Positions 1 to 7,800 of a stretch of 64,000 nucleotides of DNA are shown one piece after another. Both the position numbers and the translations under genes were made by a program. Source of the DNA: Bin87 sp965203855 (GTDB taxonomy: Bacteria > Chloroflexota > Dehalococcoidia > Lucifugimonadales > UBA3495); contig CBDBDN010000005.1 of the NCBI GenBank assembly GCA_965203855.1, positions 1,054,001 to 1,118,000 of the forward strand, read 5' to 3'. Under the pieces are notes generated by a model. The model searched no databases. It worked only from the letters and a program-made list of their open reading frames with translations, and was not told where the DNA came from. How positions within the stretch are numbered: the stretch's first letter is position 1; each line of letters opens with the position of its first letter.

Positions 1-1
1 G

Positions 2-64
2 GACGAGTTTTTCAACAACCCGCGCCACGAGCGGGTAAAGTACTTCCTGTCGCAGATTTTGTAA
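2..64 (+). CDS. Amino-acid ABC transporter ATP-binding protein, C-terminal end only
   Basis: Only the last 20 codons are in the window, ending in TAA at 62-64. The tail reads DEFFNNPRHERVKYFLSQIL, which matches the C-terminal signature of GlnQ/HisP-type polar amino-acid importer ATPases (family form: FF-x-NP-x-HER-x(3)-FLS-x-(I/V)L). The Walker and signature motifs lie off the left edge, so the assignment rests on this tail alone. The next gene starts about 40 bases downstream on the same strand. Confidence 0.7.
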   Translation, partial: DEFFNNPRHERVKYFLSQIL

Positions 65-105
65 TCCGGGCCGGTTATGCACCCGGAGCAGGGGCGGAAA
101 CGGAG

Positions 106-306
106 ATGGCGTTAGCATTGGCGCGGCGCATCGGACGCTGGATCTGGGCCGGCGGCGCTGCCGAAGCGCACTGGGCGCAGCAGCGTCGGCTGCCTTTCTG
201 GGAGCATCCGTGGTTCACGCGCGTGTACCGCATCGGCCTGCTAACCGGATGGGCGGCGGTGGTGGCATTCCTGCTGCTCTGGAACCTGGCGTGGGCCACG
301 CCATAA
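106..306 (+). CDS. Small membrane protein, function unknown
   Basis: This is a 66-residue ORF starting at ATG 106 behind a weak GGAG. The N-terminal half is basic and Trp-rich, and the C-terminal half (about residues 43-63) is one hydrophobic segment that could be a single membrane span. It sits between the ABC ATPase end and the LLM oxidoreductase on the same strand. I recognise no family. It could be a spurious ORF, but length, strand and hydrophobic pattern fit a small membrane protein. Confidence 0.45.
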   Translation: MALALARRIGRWIWAGGAAEAHWAQQRRLPFWEHPWFTRVYRIGLLTGWAAVVAFLLLWNLAWATP

Positions 307-358
307 GGCCGATCTAATCCGACGCACAACGAATATATCAAGCAAGGGAGGTTGCGTT

Positions 359-1267
359 ATGGCGCAGCAGCAAATGCAGATTGGCGCAGTGTTTCCGCAA
401 ACGGAAATTGGCGCCGACCCCATCGCGGTGCGCGACTACGCGCAGGCGGCGGAGCAGCTGGGCTATGCCCATATCATCGCCTACGACCATGTGCTGGGCG
501 CGGATACCCGCTATCATCAGCCGTGGACGGGCAGCTACACCAAAGAGAGTATGTTTCACGAAATCTTTGTGCTGTTCGGGTATCTGGCGGCATTGACTAC
601 CCGCGTGGAGCTGGTCTCGGCAATCCTGATTCTGGGACAACGGCAGACGGCATTAGTCGCCAAACAAGCGGCGGAAATCGATGTGCTCAGCGGCGGCCGG
701 CTGCGCCTGGGCGTCGGCGTCGGCTGGAACCCGGTTGAGTACGAAGCCCTGGGCGAGGATTTCACCACCCGCGGCCGCCGCGCCGAGGAACAGATGGAAC
801 TGCTGCGCCGCCTCTGGACTGAGGAAGTGGTGGATTTTCACGGCCAATATCACAATGTTACCGATGCCGGCATCAACCCGCTGCCCGTGCAGCGTCCTAT
901 CCCCATTTGGATGGGCGCCGGCAGCCGGGCGCGCGGGCCAGTGCCGGCGGAACGGGTGCTGCGCCGGGTAGGACGCTGCGCCGACGGCTGGTTTCCGCAG
1001 TTCCAGCCCGACGACCCGCAGGCAGAGTCGGTAATCGCCAAAGTGCGCCAGGCCGCAGCCGACGCCGGCCGCAGCCCGGACGCCATCGGTATGGAGCCGC
1101 GCGTCAACTATGCCGACGGCGACCCGGAGTTCTGGCAGGCGCGCGCGGAGTTGTGGCGCAGCCTGGGCGCAACGCACTTCTCCATCAACACGATGTCGGC
1201 CAACCTGTCCACGCCCGACGCGCACATCAACGCCATCCGGGAGTTCCGGGAAGTAATCGCCGGGTAG
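359..1267 (+). CDS. LLM-class (luciferase-like) F420-dependent oxidoreductase
   Basis: The 302-residue protein starts at ATG 359 with a strong GGGAGG site 7 bases upstream. It carries the hallmarks of the luciferase-like TIM-barrel superfamily: an N-terminal ADPIAVRDYAQAAEQLGY helix, YDHVLG, the segment TTRVELVSAILILGQRQ, and the central KQAAEIDVLSGGRLRLGVGVGWN block that shapes the flavin/F420 site. The last third contains IPIWMGAGS. Length is normal for the Rv2161c-like subgroup. The substrate cannot be told from sequence. A Ddn-like F420 enzyme is encoded at 29437-29871, supporting F420 use by this organism. A hairpin follows the stop. Confidence 0.88.
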   Translation: MAQQQMQIGAVFPQTEIGADPIAVRDYAQAAEQLGYAHIIAYDHVLGADTRYHQPWTGSYTKESMFHEIFVLFGYLAALTTRVELVSAILILGQRQTALVAKQAAEIDVLSGGRLRLGVGVGWNPVEYEALGEDFTTRGRRAEEQMELLRRLWTEEVVDFHGQYHNVTDAGINPLPVQRPIPIWMGAGSRARGPVPAERVLRRVGRCADGWFPQFQPDDPQAESVIAKVRQAAADAGRSPDAIGMEPRVNYADGDPEFWQARAELWRSLGATHFSINTMSANLSTPDAHINAIREFREVIAG

Positions 1268-1289
1268 CGACACTGCCCTCATCCTAACT

Positions 1290-1308
1290 CTCTCCATCGT
1301 ATGGAGAG
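1290..1308 (+). terminator. Stem-loop after the LLM oxidoreductase
   Basis: CTCTCCAT (1290-1297) and ATGGAGAG (1301-1308) form an 8-bp perfect stem with a 3-base loop, 22 bases after the LLM stop codon. No T-tract follows, so classical intrinsic termination is doubtful. Confidence 0.3.
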
Positions 1309-1444
1309 GTCTAATATGGCATGGATGAACAGGATGTACCAGGTGTTTTGGGCCGCTCGGTAACTACACCGATGGATAGCGCGGATAAGATTTTTGACTT
1401 GCGACGGGATGACGACGCTGGAATGATTGAATGACAGTTGGGGG

Positions 1445-1473
1445 TTGGGGGTTGGGGCGGTTTGTGGTATGAT
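1445..1473 (+). promoter_or_regulatory. Probable promoter for the RraA-like gene
   Basis: TTGGGG (1445-1450) and TATGAT (1468-1473) are spaced by 17 bases, and TG at 1465-1466 gives an extended -10. The TTG start of the next gene is 90 bases downstream. Otherwise 1268-1562 shows no gene, only G-rich low-complexity sequence. Confidence 0.5.
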
Positions 1474-1562
1474 GCTGGACGATTTGGCGGGGGGAGCCGG
1501 CCGGTTGGCCGCGATTGCCGCTGCGTCTGCCATTGGAAATAGCAATATCAGGAGGCTTTGCC

Positions 1563-2249
1563 TTGTATCAAACTGTGAGCGACGCTACTCTCAAAGCGTT
1601 GTCGGGCATTGATTCGCCCAGCATCTGCAACGCTATTGAGGGGTTCAACTACCGGCCCAAGAACAGCGGGTTTATGCTGCCTGAGATCAAGGCGGTGTTT
1701 CAGGATTTCAAGCCGGTGGTGGGCTATGCCGTTACCGGCGTCATCTCCGCTAACCGTCCGGAGGGGCGCAGCGTGCCCCGGAACAAATGGTGGGACTTTA
1801 TCGTATCGGTGCCTGAACCGCGCTTTATCGTGCTGCACGACATTGACAACCCGCCGCTGGGGGCCTACTGGGGCGAGGTGCAGTCCAATATCCACAAGGC
1901 GCTGGGCGCGCTGGCCGTTGCGACTGACGGGACGGTGCGGGATCTGGACGAAGTGCGCGCGCTGGGCTTTCAGTTTTTCGCCAAAGAGGTGTCGGTATCG
2001 CACGCTTATGTCCATATGGTGGATATGGGCATACCCGTTGAGGTGGGTGGGCTGGCGGTGCATCCGGGCGACTTGCTGCATGGCGACAAGCACGGCGTTA
2101 CCAACATTCCCTTTGAGCTGGCCGACCGTATCCCCGATATGGTGGCAACCATTGCCGACTACGAGCAGCAGACCATCAGTTTGTGCCAGTCGGCGGACTT
2201 TACGCTGGACGCCCTGAAAGAGGTGGCGAAAATTACCCGACCCTACTGA
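1563..2249 (+). CDS. RraA-like / HMG aldolase family protein
   Basis: I chose the TTG at 1563 because a perfect AGGAGG (1550-1555) lies 7 bases upstream; in-frame codons further up have no such site. The 228-residue product resembles the RraA-like superfamily (demethylmenaquinone methyltransferase homologues, 4-hydroxy-4-methyl-2-oxoglutarate/oxaloacetate aldolases). The evidence is the early S-x(2)-I-x-N-A-I-E segment and the late block VHPGDLLHGDKHGVTNIP, which corresponds to the metal/substrate-binding PGD-x(3)-GD-x-xGV-x-x-IP element. A catabolic lyase role is likely but the substrate is unknown; many RraA-like proteins were historically mislabelled as menaquinone methyltransferases. Confidence 0.8.
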   Translation: MYQTVSDATLKALSGIDSPSICNAIEGFNYRPKNSGFMLPEIKAVFQDFKPVVGYAVTGVISANRPEGRSVPRNKWWDFIVSVPEPRFIVLHDIDNPPLGAYWGEVQSNIHKALGALAVATDGTVRDLDEVRALGFQFFAKEVSVSHAYVHMVDMGIPVEVGGLAVHPGDLLHGDKHGVTNIPFELADRIPDMVATIADYEQQTISLCQSADFTLDALKEVAKITRPY

Positions 2250-2320
2250 GCCGGCCGGCCCTGCCAACCGATTGGCAGATGGACCGACCGCAATCCAACC
2301 TGACTGATTGACTGACGATT

Positions 2321-3136
2321 ATGACGCACAAACCGCTGCTTACCCTGCTGGCCGCCGGCGTTGCATTGCTGCTGACGCTGTCGGCTTGCGCTTTTCTGGA
2401 GAACTCGCCGCTGGCAGAACCGCCGGGGGCGGAATCGCCGGCTGGGGCCGCTACGGCGGAGCCGGCCAACGCCGGCGGCGGCGCCGCCGGCAACTCTGCC
2501 GCTGCGGAACCGACCGCCGCGCCAACTACGGCGTCCACAGATGCGCCGGCCGGGGATACTATGTCGCCGGCCGCTACGCCGCTGCCGACGGCGGCGGCCG
2601 GCGCAGCCGCCGGGCCGGGCGGCGCAATGCAATGGCGGGAGCCGCCGCCGCGCATCATTGACCCGGAAGCATCGTACACGGCGGTCATCAACACGACGGA
2701 GGGTTCCATTACGGTGGAGCTGCTTACCGAGGATGCGCCGGCTACGGTGAACAACTTTGTGTTCCTGGCGCGGGAAGGGTTTTATGACAATGTAATCTTT
2801 CACCGCGCCATTGCTGGGTTTATGATCCAGGGCGGGGATCCTACCGGCACCGGAGCGGGCGGCCCCGGCTATCGGTTTGACGACGAGCCGGTGCAGCGTC
2901 CGTACACGCGGGGGATTATGGCGATGGCCAACGCTGGCCCCAACACCAACGGCAGCCAGTTTTTCCTGATGCACGCCGATTACGCTTTGCCGCCCAACTA
3001 TACGATATTCGGGCAGGCGGTGTCGGGGTTGGAAACCATTGACGCCATTGCTACTGCGCCCAAAAAGCCGGGGGGAGAGGGTTCGTCTCCAGTAACGCCG
3101 GCGGTGATTCAGTCGGTGGAGATTATTGGGCCGTAA
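2321..3136 (+). CDS. Cyclophilin-type peptidyl-prolyl isomerase, secreted lipoprotein
   Basis: The 271-residue protein begins with a lipoprotein signal (MTHKPLLTLLAAG..LTLSAC; lipobox LSAC, lipidated Cys about 22), followed by an Ala/Pro/Thr/Glu-rich linker to about residue 105. The rest is a compact bacterial cyclophilin domain: TEGSITVELL, FHRAIAGFMIQGGDPTGTG, MANAGPNTNGSQFFLM and the TIFGQAVSG strand. The catalytic Arg of FHR and the Gln of FMIQGGDP are present. It probably folds exported proteins at the outer face of the membrane. It is followed by a repeat-filled gap and seems monocistronic. Confidence 0.92.
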   Translation: MTHKPLLTLLAAGVALLLTLSACAFLENSPLAEPPGAESPAGAATAEPANAGGGAAGNSAAAEPTAAPTTASTDAPAGDTMSPAATPLPTAAAGAAAGPGGAMQWREPPPRIIDPEASYTAVINTTEGSITVELLTEDAPATVNNFVFLAREGFYDNVIFHRAIAGFMIQGGDPTGTGAGGPGYRFDDEPVQRPYTRGIMAMANAGPNTNGSQFFLMHADYALPPNYTIFGQAVSGLETIDAIATAPKKPGGEGSSPVTPAVIQSVEIIGP

Positions 3137-3147
3137 GGGGAACTGCT

Positions 3148-3395
3148 GCGGGGCTGGATTCCGGCTTGCGCCGGAATGACGGTATTGGGGCCGAAATGAT
3201 GTAGCGGAGTTGGATTCCGGCTTGCGCCGGGATGACGGTAGAAGGGTGGGGATGACGGTATTGGGGCCGGAATGATGTAGCGGAGTTGGATTCCGGCTTG
3301 CGCCGGAATGACGGTAGAGGGGTGGGATGACGGTATTGGGGCCGGGATGACGGTATTGGGGCCGGGATGACGGTATTGGACCGGGATGACGGGAA
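3148..3395 (+). repeat. Palindromic GGAATGACGG repeat cluster
   Basis: Three copies of GGATTCCGGCTTGCGCCGGxATGACGG (near 3158, 3212 and 3292) are interleaved with shorter GGGATGACGGTATTGGGGCC units. The first part of each is an inverted repeat (ATTCCGGC / GCCGGAAT). The cluster fills the gap between the cyclophilin and crotonase genes. The same family recurs through the window. Confidence 0.85.
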
Positions 3396-3430
3396 ATTAG
3401 CGATGGGGCGGACACCAGGGGGTTTTGCGA

Positions 3431-4258
3431 ATGTCAGATCAAGCCATACTTTACGAACAGCGGGGCGCCGTCGGGTATTTGACGCTGAACCGCCCGGGCA
3501 AGCTGAACGCCCTTTCGCCGACGCTGATGGCGGAGTTGCGCGAGGCGTTAGAGGGGATTGCGGCCAACCCGGAGGTGCGGGCGGTAATACTTACCGGCGC
3601 CGGGCGCGCTTTTTCGGCGGGATTTGACATTGAAAGCGAGGCGGCCGGCCCGGACGGTGCGCCATTGTCGGTAGATGGCCGGCGTTCCCGGCTTAAGGCC
3701 AACATTGACACCTTTCTGATGGTATGGAACCTGCCGCAGCCGGTCATTGCCGCCGTCAACGGGTACGCCTTGGGCGGCGCCTGCGAACTGGTGCAGGTGT
3801 GCGATGTCAAAATCGCATCGGAACGGGCGATGCTGGGCGAACCGGAAATTCGGCTGGGCTACGGCGCGCCGTTCCTGATGACGCCGTATTCGGTCAACCT
3901 GGCGCTGGCGAAAGAGATGATGCTGACCGGCGATATTATCAGCGCGCAGGAGGCGGCGCGCATCGGTATGGTCAACCGGGTTGTTCCGCATGACGGGCTG
4001 ATGGCGGAGTGCGAGCGCATTGCCCACAACATCAGCAACATACCGGCAATCGGCATCAAGACGACCAAACTGGCGGTCAACCGGGCTTTGGAGTCGGCGG
4101 GGTTCTTGTCGGCGCTGAACCACAATTTGGAGCTGATGACGCAGTTTGACACTGCGGAGACGCCGGAGCAGGCGGAGTTCAGCCGCATCCGCGCGGAGCG
4201 GGGGCTGCGCGGCGCTTTGGAGTGGAGTCGTTCCCGGTTCCGGGACGCCGCCCGCTGA
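3431..4258 (+). CDS. Enoyl-CoA hydratase/isomerase family protein (crotonase fold)
   Basis: I start at ATG 3431 (MSDQAILYEQ), with a purine-rich AGGGGG about 10 bases upstream; an in-frame TTG at 3425 is less likely. The 275-residue protein has the crotonase core: LNRPGKLNALS, the oxyanion-hole segment GRAFSAGFDI, and NGYALGGACELVQVCDVKIAS followed by LGEPEIRLG. Both Glu positions used by true hydratases (ACE and EPE) are present. The usual GAGGTQRL loop is replaced by YGAPFLMTPYSV, so the substrate is probably not a simple enoyl-CoA. It is flanked by repeats and looks monocistronic. Confidence 0.85.
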   Translation: MSDQAILYEQRGAVGYLTLNRPGKLNALSPTLMAELREALEGIAANPEVRAVILTGAGRAFSAGFDIESEAAGPDGAPLSVDGRRSRLKANIDTFLMVWNLPQPVIAAVNGYALGGACELVQVCDVKIASERAMLGEPEIRLGYGAPFLMTPYSVNLALAKEMMLTGDIISAQEAARIGMVNRVVPHDGLMAECERIAHNISNIPAIGIKTTKLAVNRALESAGFLSALNHNLELMTQFDTAETPEQAEFSRIRAERGLRGALEWSRSRFRDAAR

Positions 4259-4384
4259 CATTGCTGCCGGTTGGATAATCCGCCCGCTGATCTTGCTGCC
4301 GGTTGGGTAATCCGACTGTTGGATAGTCCGCCCGTTGGCTATGCCGCCGGCGCCGGGCCGGCACAGTCGGAACGCGCTTGCCGC

Positions 4385-5230
4385 TTAAGTCCATTGCAGG
4401 GGATAGACGCGGCAGCGGTAGAGCATTTCGCCTGCCGAATCCAGCGCGGCCCGGTTGGGTTCGCGCACATCCAGGCGTCCGGGCAAGGTGATGTGCGCCA
4501 GCCTGGCAAGCAAGGGGCATTCCTTGACGAAGCCGTTGACGGTGGCCGCCTCGCCGCCGAGCGCCACATAGTCCAGCCGGTCGGCGTAAGGCTGCCACTG
4601 TTGGGTCAGGACCTGGGATGCTTTGGTATAGAGCCGGTGTATCTGATGTTCGCGAATGCGGCGGAAGCGTTGCTGCGAAGTGCCGCCGGCGCGGTGCTTG
4701 CTTTTGACATAGCGGGTATCGGTTTTGGAAACGAGCAGCCGGCGGCCTTGGTACACGGCTATGGCGTAGCGTCCCAGCCGGACTAGCGCGGCGCCAACCA
4801 GGTATTCGGTGTCCAGCAAGGCGCGCAGAGGGGCGTCATTGATGCCGTCGGCTAGTATCGCGTTGGTTGTCATTCCGGCGGACGGCCGGCCGGCAGCGAT
4901 GCGGTCGGCGCGGAGGGGGAATGCCGGGATGATGGCGATGCCGGTATCGCCGATGCGAAAGGCGGCGACTCCGGTGGGAAAGCGCAGCGTGGGGCCGCCG
5001 GCATCCGTCAAGGCCCGCTGCCATTCCGGCCAGCGGGGATGCCGTGCCAAATCGGGCAGGAGAACCGGGCGGGCGGTAGGGTCAGCAACGGCCGGCAGGT
5101 AAAGGGTGGATGCGGCGGCGCCGGCAATCGCCGCCCGGCGCAGTTCGTCCAGCAGGGCGGCAACGGCAGCGGCGGATATAGACTGCCCGGCGCGATAGCG
5201 TGGGATGGGATGGTGATTTGCCGGCGTCAT
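4385..5230 (-). CDS. Vms1/ANKZF1-like (VLRF1/baeRF) release-factor-like protein
   Basis: This 281-residue protein has an N-terminal domain rich in short beta strands and a C-terminal segment KSKHRAGGTSQQRFRRIREHQIHRLY. The GGTSQ-Q-R-F pattern followed by a basic RR-x-RE-x-xIHR helix is the catalytic loop of the VLRF1/Vms1 eRF1-like domain, where a G-x-x-Q Gln promotes peptidyl-tRNA cleavage on stalled ribosomes. In bacteria such proteins are linked to ribosome rescue, so a role in releasing stalled nascent chains is inferred. It is divergent from the DinB fusion gene to its right and convergent with the crotonase. MutS2/RqcU is encoded 4.7 kb away. Confidence 0.72.
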   Translation of the reverse strand: MTPANHHPIPRYRAGQSISAAAVAALLDELRRAAIAGAAASTLYLPAVADPTARPVLLPDLARHPRWPEWQRALTDAGGPTLRFPTGVAAFRIGDTGIAIIPAFPLRADRIAAGRPSAGMTTNAILADGINDAPLRALLDTEYLVGAALVRLGRYAIAVYQGRRLLVSKTDTRYVKSKHRAGGTSQQRFRRIREHQIHRLYTKASQVLTQQWQPYADRLDYVALGGEAATVNGFVKECPLLARLAHITLPGRLDVREPNRAALDSAGEMLYRCRVYPLQWT

Positions 5231-5312
5231 AGTTTCCGTGCTGCTGGATTGCCCGGTTGTAAATCCGTGATTACGGCTTGCGGTGAAATGACGGCGAATA
5301 TGACCGCATTCC

Positions 5313-5341
5313 TTAAACGGCTGTGCGCTATTGTGTCATAA
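5313..5341 (+). promoter_or_regulatory. Candidate promoter for the DinB fusion gene
   Basis: TTAAAC (5313-5318) and CATAAT (5336-5341) are 17 bases apart, 48 bases before the ATG, in the divergent gap with the VLRF1-type gene. Confidence 0.35.
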
Positions 5342-5388
5342 TACGCCGGTATTCTCACAGGCGCATTGACGCCTTTTCGGTGATTGCG

Positions 5389-6588
5389 ATGGTTAGCCAC
5401 GATATGCCCGCTGACCCGGATGCCGCCGCGCGGTCGGTGGATGAACGGCGGGAACGGGCTTTGCAGCGCCTGGATGACGGCCATGCGGCTTTGCTGGACG
5501 CGCTGGCCGGCCTGGACGATGCGGAGGCGTTTCTGGGTTCGCGGTGGTCGGTTTGGGAAGTGATGCAGCATCTGCTTACGGAGAACTTTGTAGCGGCGCT
5601 GGAGGAAATTGCGGCGGGGGAACGGGATTTGCTGCCCGCTTTTGACGGGCGGGGCGACCGCATTGCCGCCGACATTGCCCGCCTGGAGTCTAACTATCAG
5701 CGGTTTCGCGCGCTGATTGGCGGGCTGTCGGCGGAGCAGCTCAACCGGCCGGCAACGCCGGCCAATCCCGAAAACGACTATCCGGCCCTGTCGCTGCTGG
5801 ATTTGATTGAACGGGTAGCCGGGCATGAGGGGAATCACGCCCGGCAGGTTGCGGAAACGCGCAAGTATGTAGGGGCTTTCCGGTCGCAGGAAAGGGCGGT
5901 TACGGTTGCCGGGCTGGGCGTAAGCGCGGGCGGCGGCGATGCTGATGCTGACGGCGTGCCGCTACGGACGCGGGAACTGCTGTCCAACGCCGACTATGTG
6001 GCCGGCACCGCCGCCGCGCTGGCCGTCGGCCGCCGTTGGATCCGCGGCGTGGAGCTGGAAATGCGCCCGGACAACCGCGCGGAACTGGTCAACCGGCTGG
6101 CCCGGGATGCCCGCGCCGGGCTCTGGTCAATGGTCATTACGCTGGGCGATCCGGCGGAATCGGCGCCCGATTTGCTGCGGCAACTGGATGCGGCGGCGGA
6201 TGCGGTGTCCGTGGTGGCTGCTCCCGGGTTTTACCGGGCGGCGTTGGCGGCGGCCGGCATCTCGCCGCTGGCGGCAGTGTGCGTATCGGTTACGCAGCTA
6301 GACGGTATGCAAGCGGACGGCACGCCGGCAGACGGCGTTTCCCCGCTTGGGCTGGCAGCCGGCCCGCGTACTGCCGTAATTTTGGGGGCGGATTGCGCCC
6401 TGACCTGGGGCGAGGCGACGGATGCGTTGCTGAATGCGGGGCTGGCGCCGGACCGTACGGCGCAGGTGGTATCGCAGTTGGGCGGGCGGCCGACGCTGGT
6501 ATCCGGCGCTTTGGGCAGTCTGCCGGATACGGCGACGGGAGAGGGCCGCGCCGCCATTGACAGCGCGCTGATTGTGCTGCCGGGGTAA
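5389..6588 (+). CDS. DinB-like four-helix domain fused to a CbiE-like methylase domain
   Basis: I start at ATG 5389; the longer GTG at 5323 would add an Arg-rich stretch that overlaps the probable promoter. The N-terminal 165 residues look like a DinB/DUF664-type bundle (SRWSVWEVMQHLLTENF and later ERVAGHEGNHARQ, supplying His positions). From about residue 195 the sequence changes to a pattern like the tetrapyrrole (precorrin) methylase fold, CbiE class: LLSNADYVAGTAAAL, then MVITLGDPAESAPDLL with the GDP motif, then VVAAPGFYRAALAAAGISP. The C-terminal half ends in an incomplete second lobe. I know of no named family with this order. Assignment of the second domain is moderate. Confidence 0.6.
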   Translation: MVSHDMPADPDAAARSVDERRERALQRLDDGHAALLDALAGLDDAEAFLGSRWSVWEVMQHLLTENFVAALEEIAAGERDLLPAFDGRGDRIAADIARLESNYQRFRALIGGLSAEQLNRPATPANPENDYPALSLLDLIERVAGHEGNHARQVAETRKYVGAFRSQERAVTVAGLGVSAGGGDADADGVPLRTRELLSNADYVAGTAAALAVGRRWIRGVELEMRPDNRAELVNRLARDARAGLWSMVITLGDPAESAPDLLRQLDAAADAVSVVAAPGFYRAALAAAGISPLAAVCVSVTQLDGMQADGTPADGVSPLGLAAGPRTAVILGADCALTWGEATDALLNAGLAPDRTAQVVSQLGGRPTLVSGALGSLPDTATGEGRAAIDSALIVLPG

Positions 6589-6683
6589 TTGGGAGGGGAC
6601 TACACCGATGGACGGGATGGATGGGATGGGGGGTTTGGCATGGATGGAGGGGATGAAGGGGGATTGGGGATTTTTGGGGCGTT

Positions 6684-6960
6684 GGATTCCGGCTTGCGCC
6701 GGAATGACGGTTGGGGATTCGGAATGACGGGTTAGCCGGAATGACGGTAGGGGGTTCGGAATGACGGGTTGGCCGGAATGACGGTAGGGGGTTCGGAATG
6801 ACGGTAGAGGGTTCGGAATGACGGGTTGGCCGGAATGACGGTTGAGGATTCGGAATGACGGTAGGGGGTTCGGAATGACGGGTTAGCCGGAATGACGGTA
6901 GAGGGTTCGGAATGACGGGTTAGCCGGAATGACGGTAGGGGGTTTGGAATGACGGTTGAG
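6684..6960 (+). repeat. GGAATGACGG tandem array
   Basis: A palindromic unit (GGATTCCGGCTTGCGCCGG at about 6685) is followed by about a dozen head-to-tail copies of a roughly 19-22-base unit, GGAATGACGGTAGGGGGTTC and GGAATGACGGGTTGGCC variants. 6589-7007 contains no gene. The array lies between convergent genes. Confidence 0.88.
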
Positions 6961-7007
6961 GCGTTGCCGGCTGCCGGGTTGGGGGCTGACCGACCCGGCA
7001 ACCGGAT

Positions 7008-7538
7008 TTACTGGCACCACATCATGTTGGCCCAGCGGACGTACTGGCCGCCGCCTCTGGCTGGGCTTCCCGGTATGCGGCGGTAGCGGGTGGTGCCAAC
7101 TATGTAAAAATCGGAGTCGGGAGTGGGGTCTCCGACATTCCAAGGTGTAAGCGGTATTCTGACACGAGCCCCGCCGGTGGGATTAAAAACGAAGTTGTTG
7201 GAGTAGAGTCTGGTAAAGAACAACCGTCCCTCTGCCGGGAAGTAGGTGTCGGGCGTCGTATCTCTGTACCGTATATAACCCTCGTATCTGCCAAGGGATA
7301 GATCAAGTACGTAGCGGTCCGCCGTGCCAACGTTATATCTGCCCTGTTCCAGAACAATCAGCCAGCCGCTGTCGGAGTTGCCGCCGTTGTAGGCGGCCTG
7401 TCCGTCGCGGACGCCGTAATAGCGGGGCTGCTTTCCGTATTCCTGGCAGAACTGCTGGGTGTAAGTGTAGCCGCCTTGCGCGCTCTGCGCTGCGGCATCA
7501 GCGCCGGGAAATATCACCCCGCCGGCGACGGCCAGCAT
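7008..7538 (-). CDS. Secreted protein of an unknown paralogous family; N-terminus read through a poly-C tract
   Basis: The open frame as assembled (176 residues, first ATG at 7538) begins inside a signal peptide. Upstream, GAGGTGA and an ATG at 7636 open MTAILHST, followed by nine C residues; with ten C the frame would join to give a complete signal peptide (basic Trp/Arg n-region, hydrophobic core, cleavage near DAAAQ). The mature part contains YTYTQQFCQEYG, VRDGQAAYNGGNSDSGWL and a C-terminal VRWANMMWC, all shared with the paralogue at 38469-38978. The two conserved Cys could form a disulfide. I recognise no domain. An extracellular or envelope role is inferred from the signal peptide. Confidence 0.65.
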   Translation of the reverse strand: MLAVAGGVIFPGADAAAQSAQGGYTYTQQFCQEYGKQPRYYGVRDGQAAYNGGNSDSGWLIVLEQGRYNVGTADRYVLDLSLGRYEGYIRYRDTTPDTYFPAEGRLFFTRLYSNNFVFNPTGGARVRIPLTPWNVGDPTPDSDFYIVGTTRYRRIPGSPARGGGQYVRWANMMWCQ

Positions 7539-7605
7539 CGCCAGGATGCTGATAACGGCAATCTTGCCGAGCCGCCACCAGGCCCGCGTTTGTTTTACAT
7601 AATCT

Positions 7606-7614
7606 GGGGGGGGG
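7606..7614 (-). repeat. Poly-C tract (9 C on the coding strand) in the leader of the secreted protein
   Basis: Nine consecutive C residues lie eight codons after ATG 7636. With nine, translation from that ATG hits TAA at 7597-7595; adding one C (or removing two) restores the frame of the secreted-protein ORF. The matching paralogue has a 17-C tract at the same place. Confidence 0.85.
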
Positions 7615-7633
7615 TAGAATGCAGAATGGCGGT

Positions 7634-7648
7634 CATAATATCACCTCA
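7634..7648 (-). promoter_or_regulatory. Strong ribosome-binding site and true start codon of the secreted protein
   Basis: On the minus strand, TTGAGGTGA, a 4-base spacer and ATG (7636-7634) match the leader of the paralogue (TTGAGGTGA, 4 bases, ATG at 39078). The first five codons, Met-Thr-Ala-Ile-Leu, are identical in both. This marks the authentic initiation site, upstream of the poly-C tract. Confidence 0.7.
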
Positions 7649-7800
7649 AGACTTCAAAGGCGTATTGCCAAGGCGTGGATGAATGCGACGCTGATTTTCC
7701 GGCGGCAAGGCCGCTGGCAACGGCGGGATGCTATCATATGACGGCCCGTATAGCAAGATCAGCGAGGCGGCTGATTAGGGTATGCAGTCATATTCACCAT

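Noticed and set aside
1515..2249. Longer start for the RraA-like gene at 1515
   Set aside because: No ribosome-binding site precedes it, and the AGGAGG at 1550-1555 lies inside that extension, ideally placed for TTG 1563.
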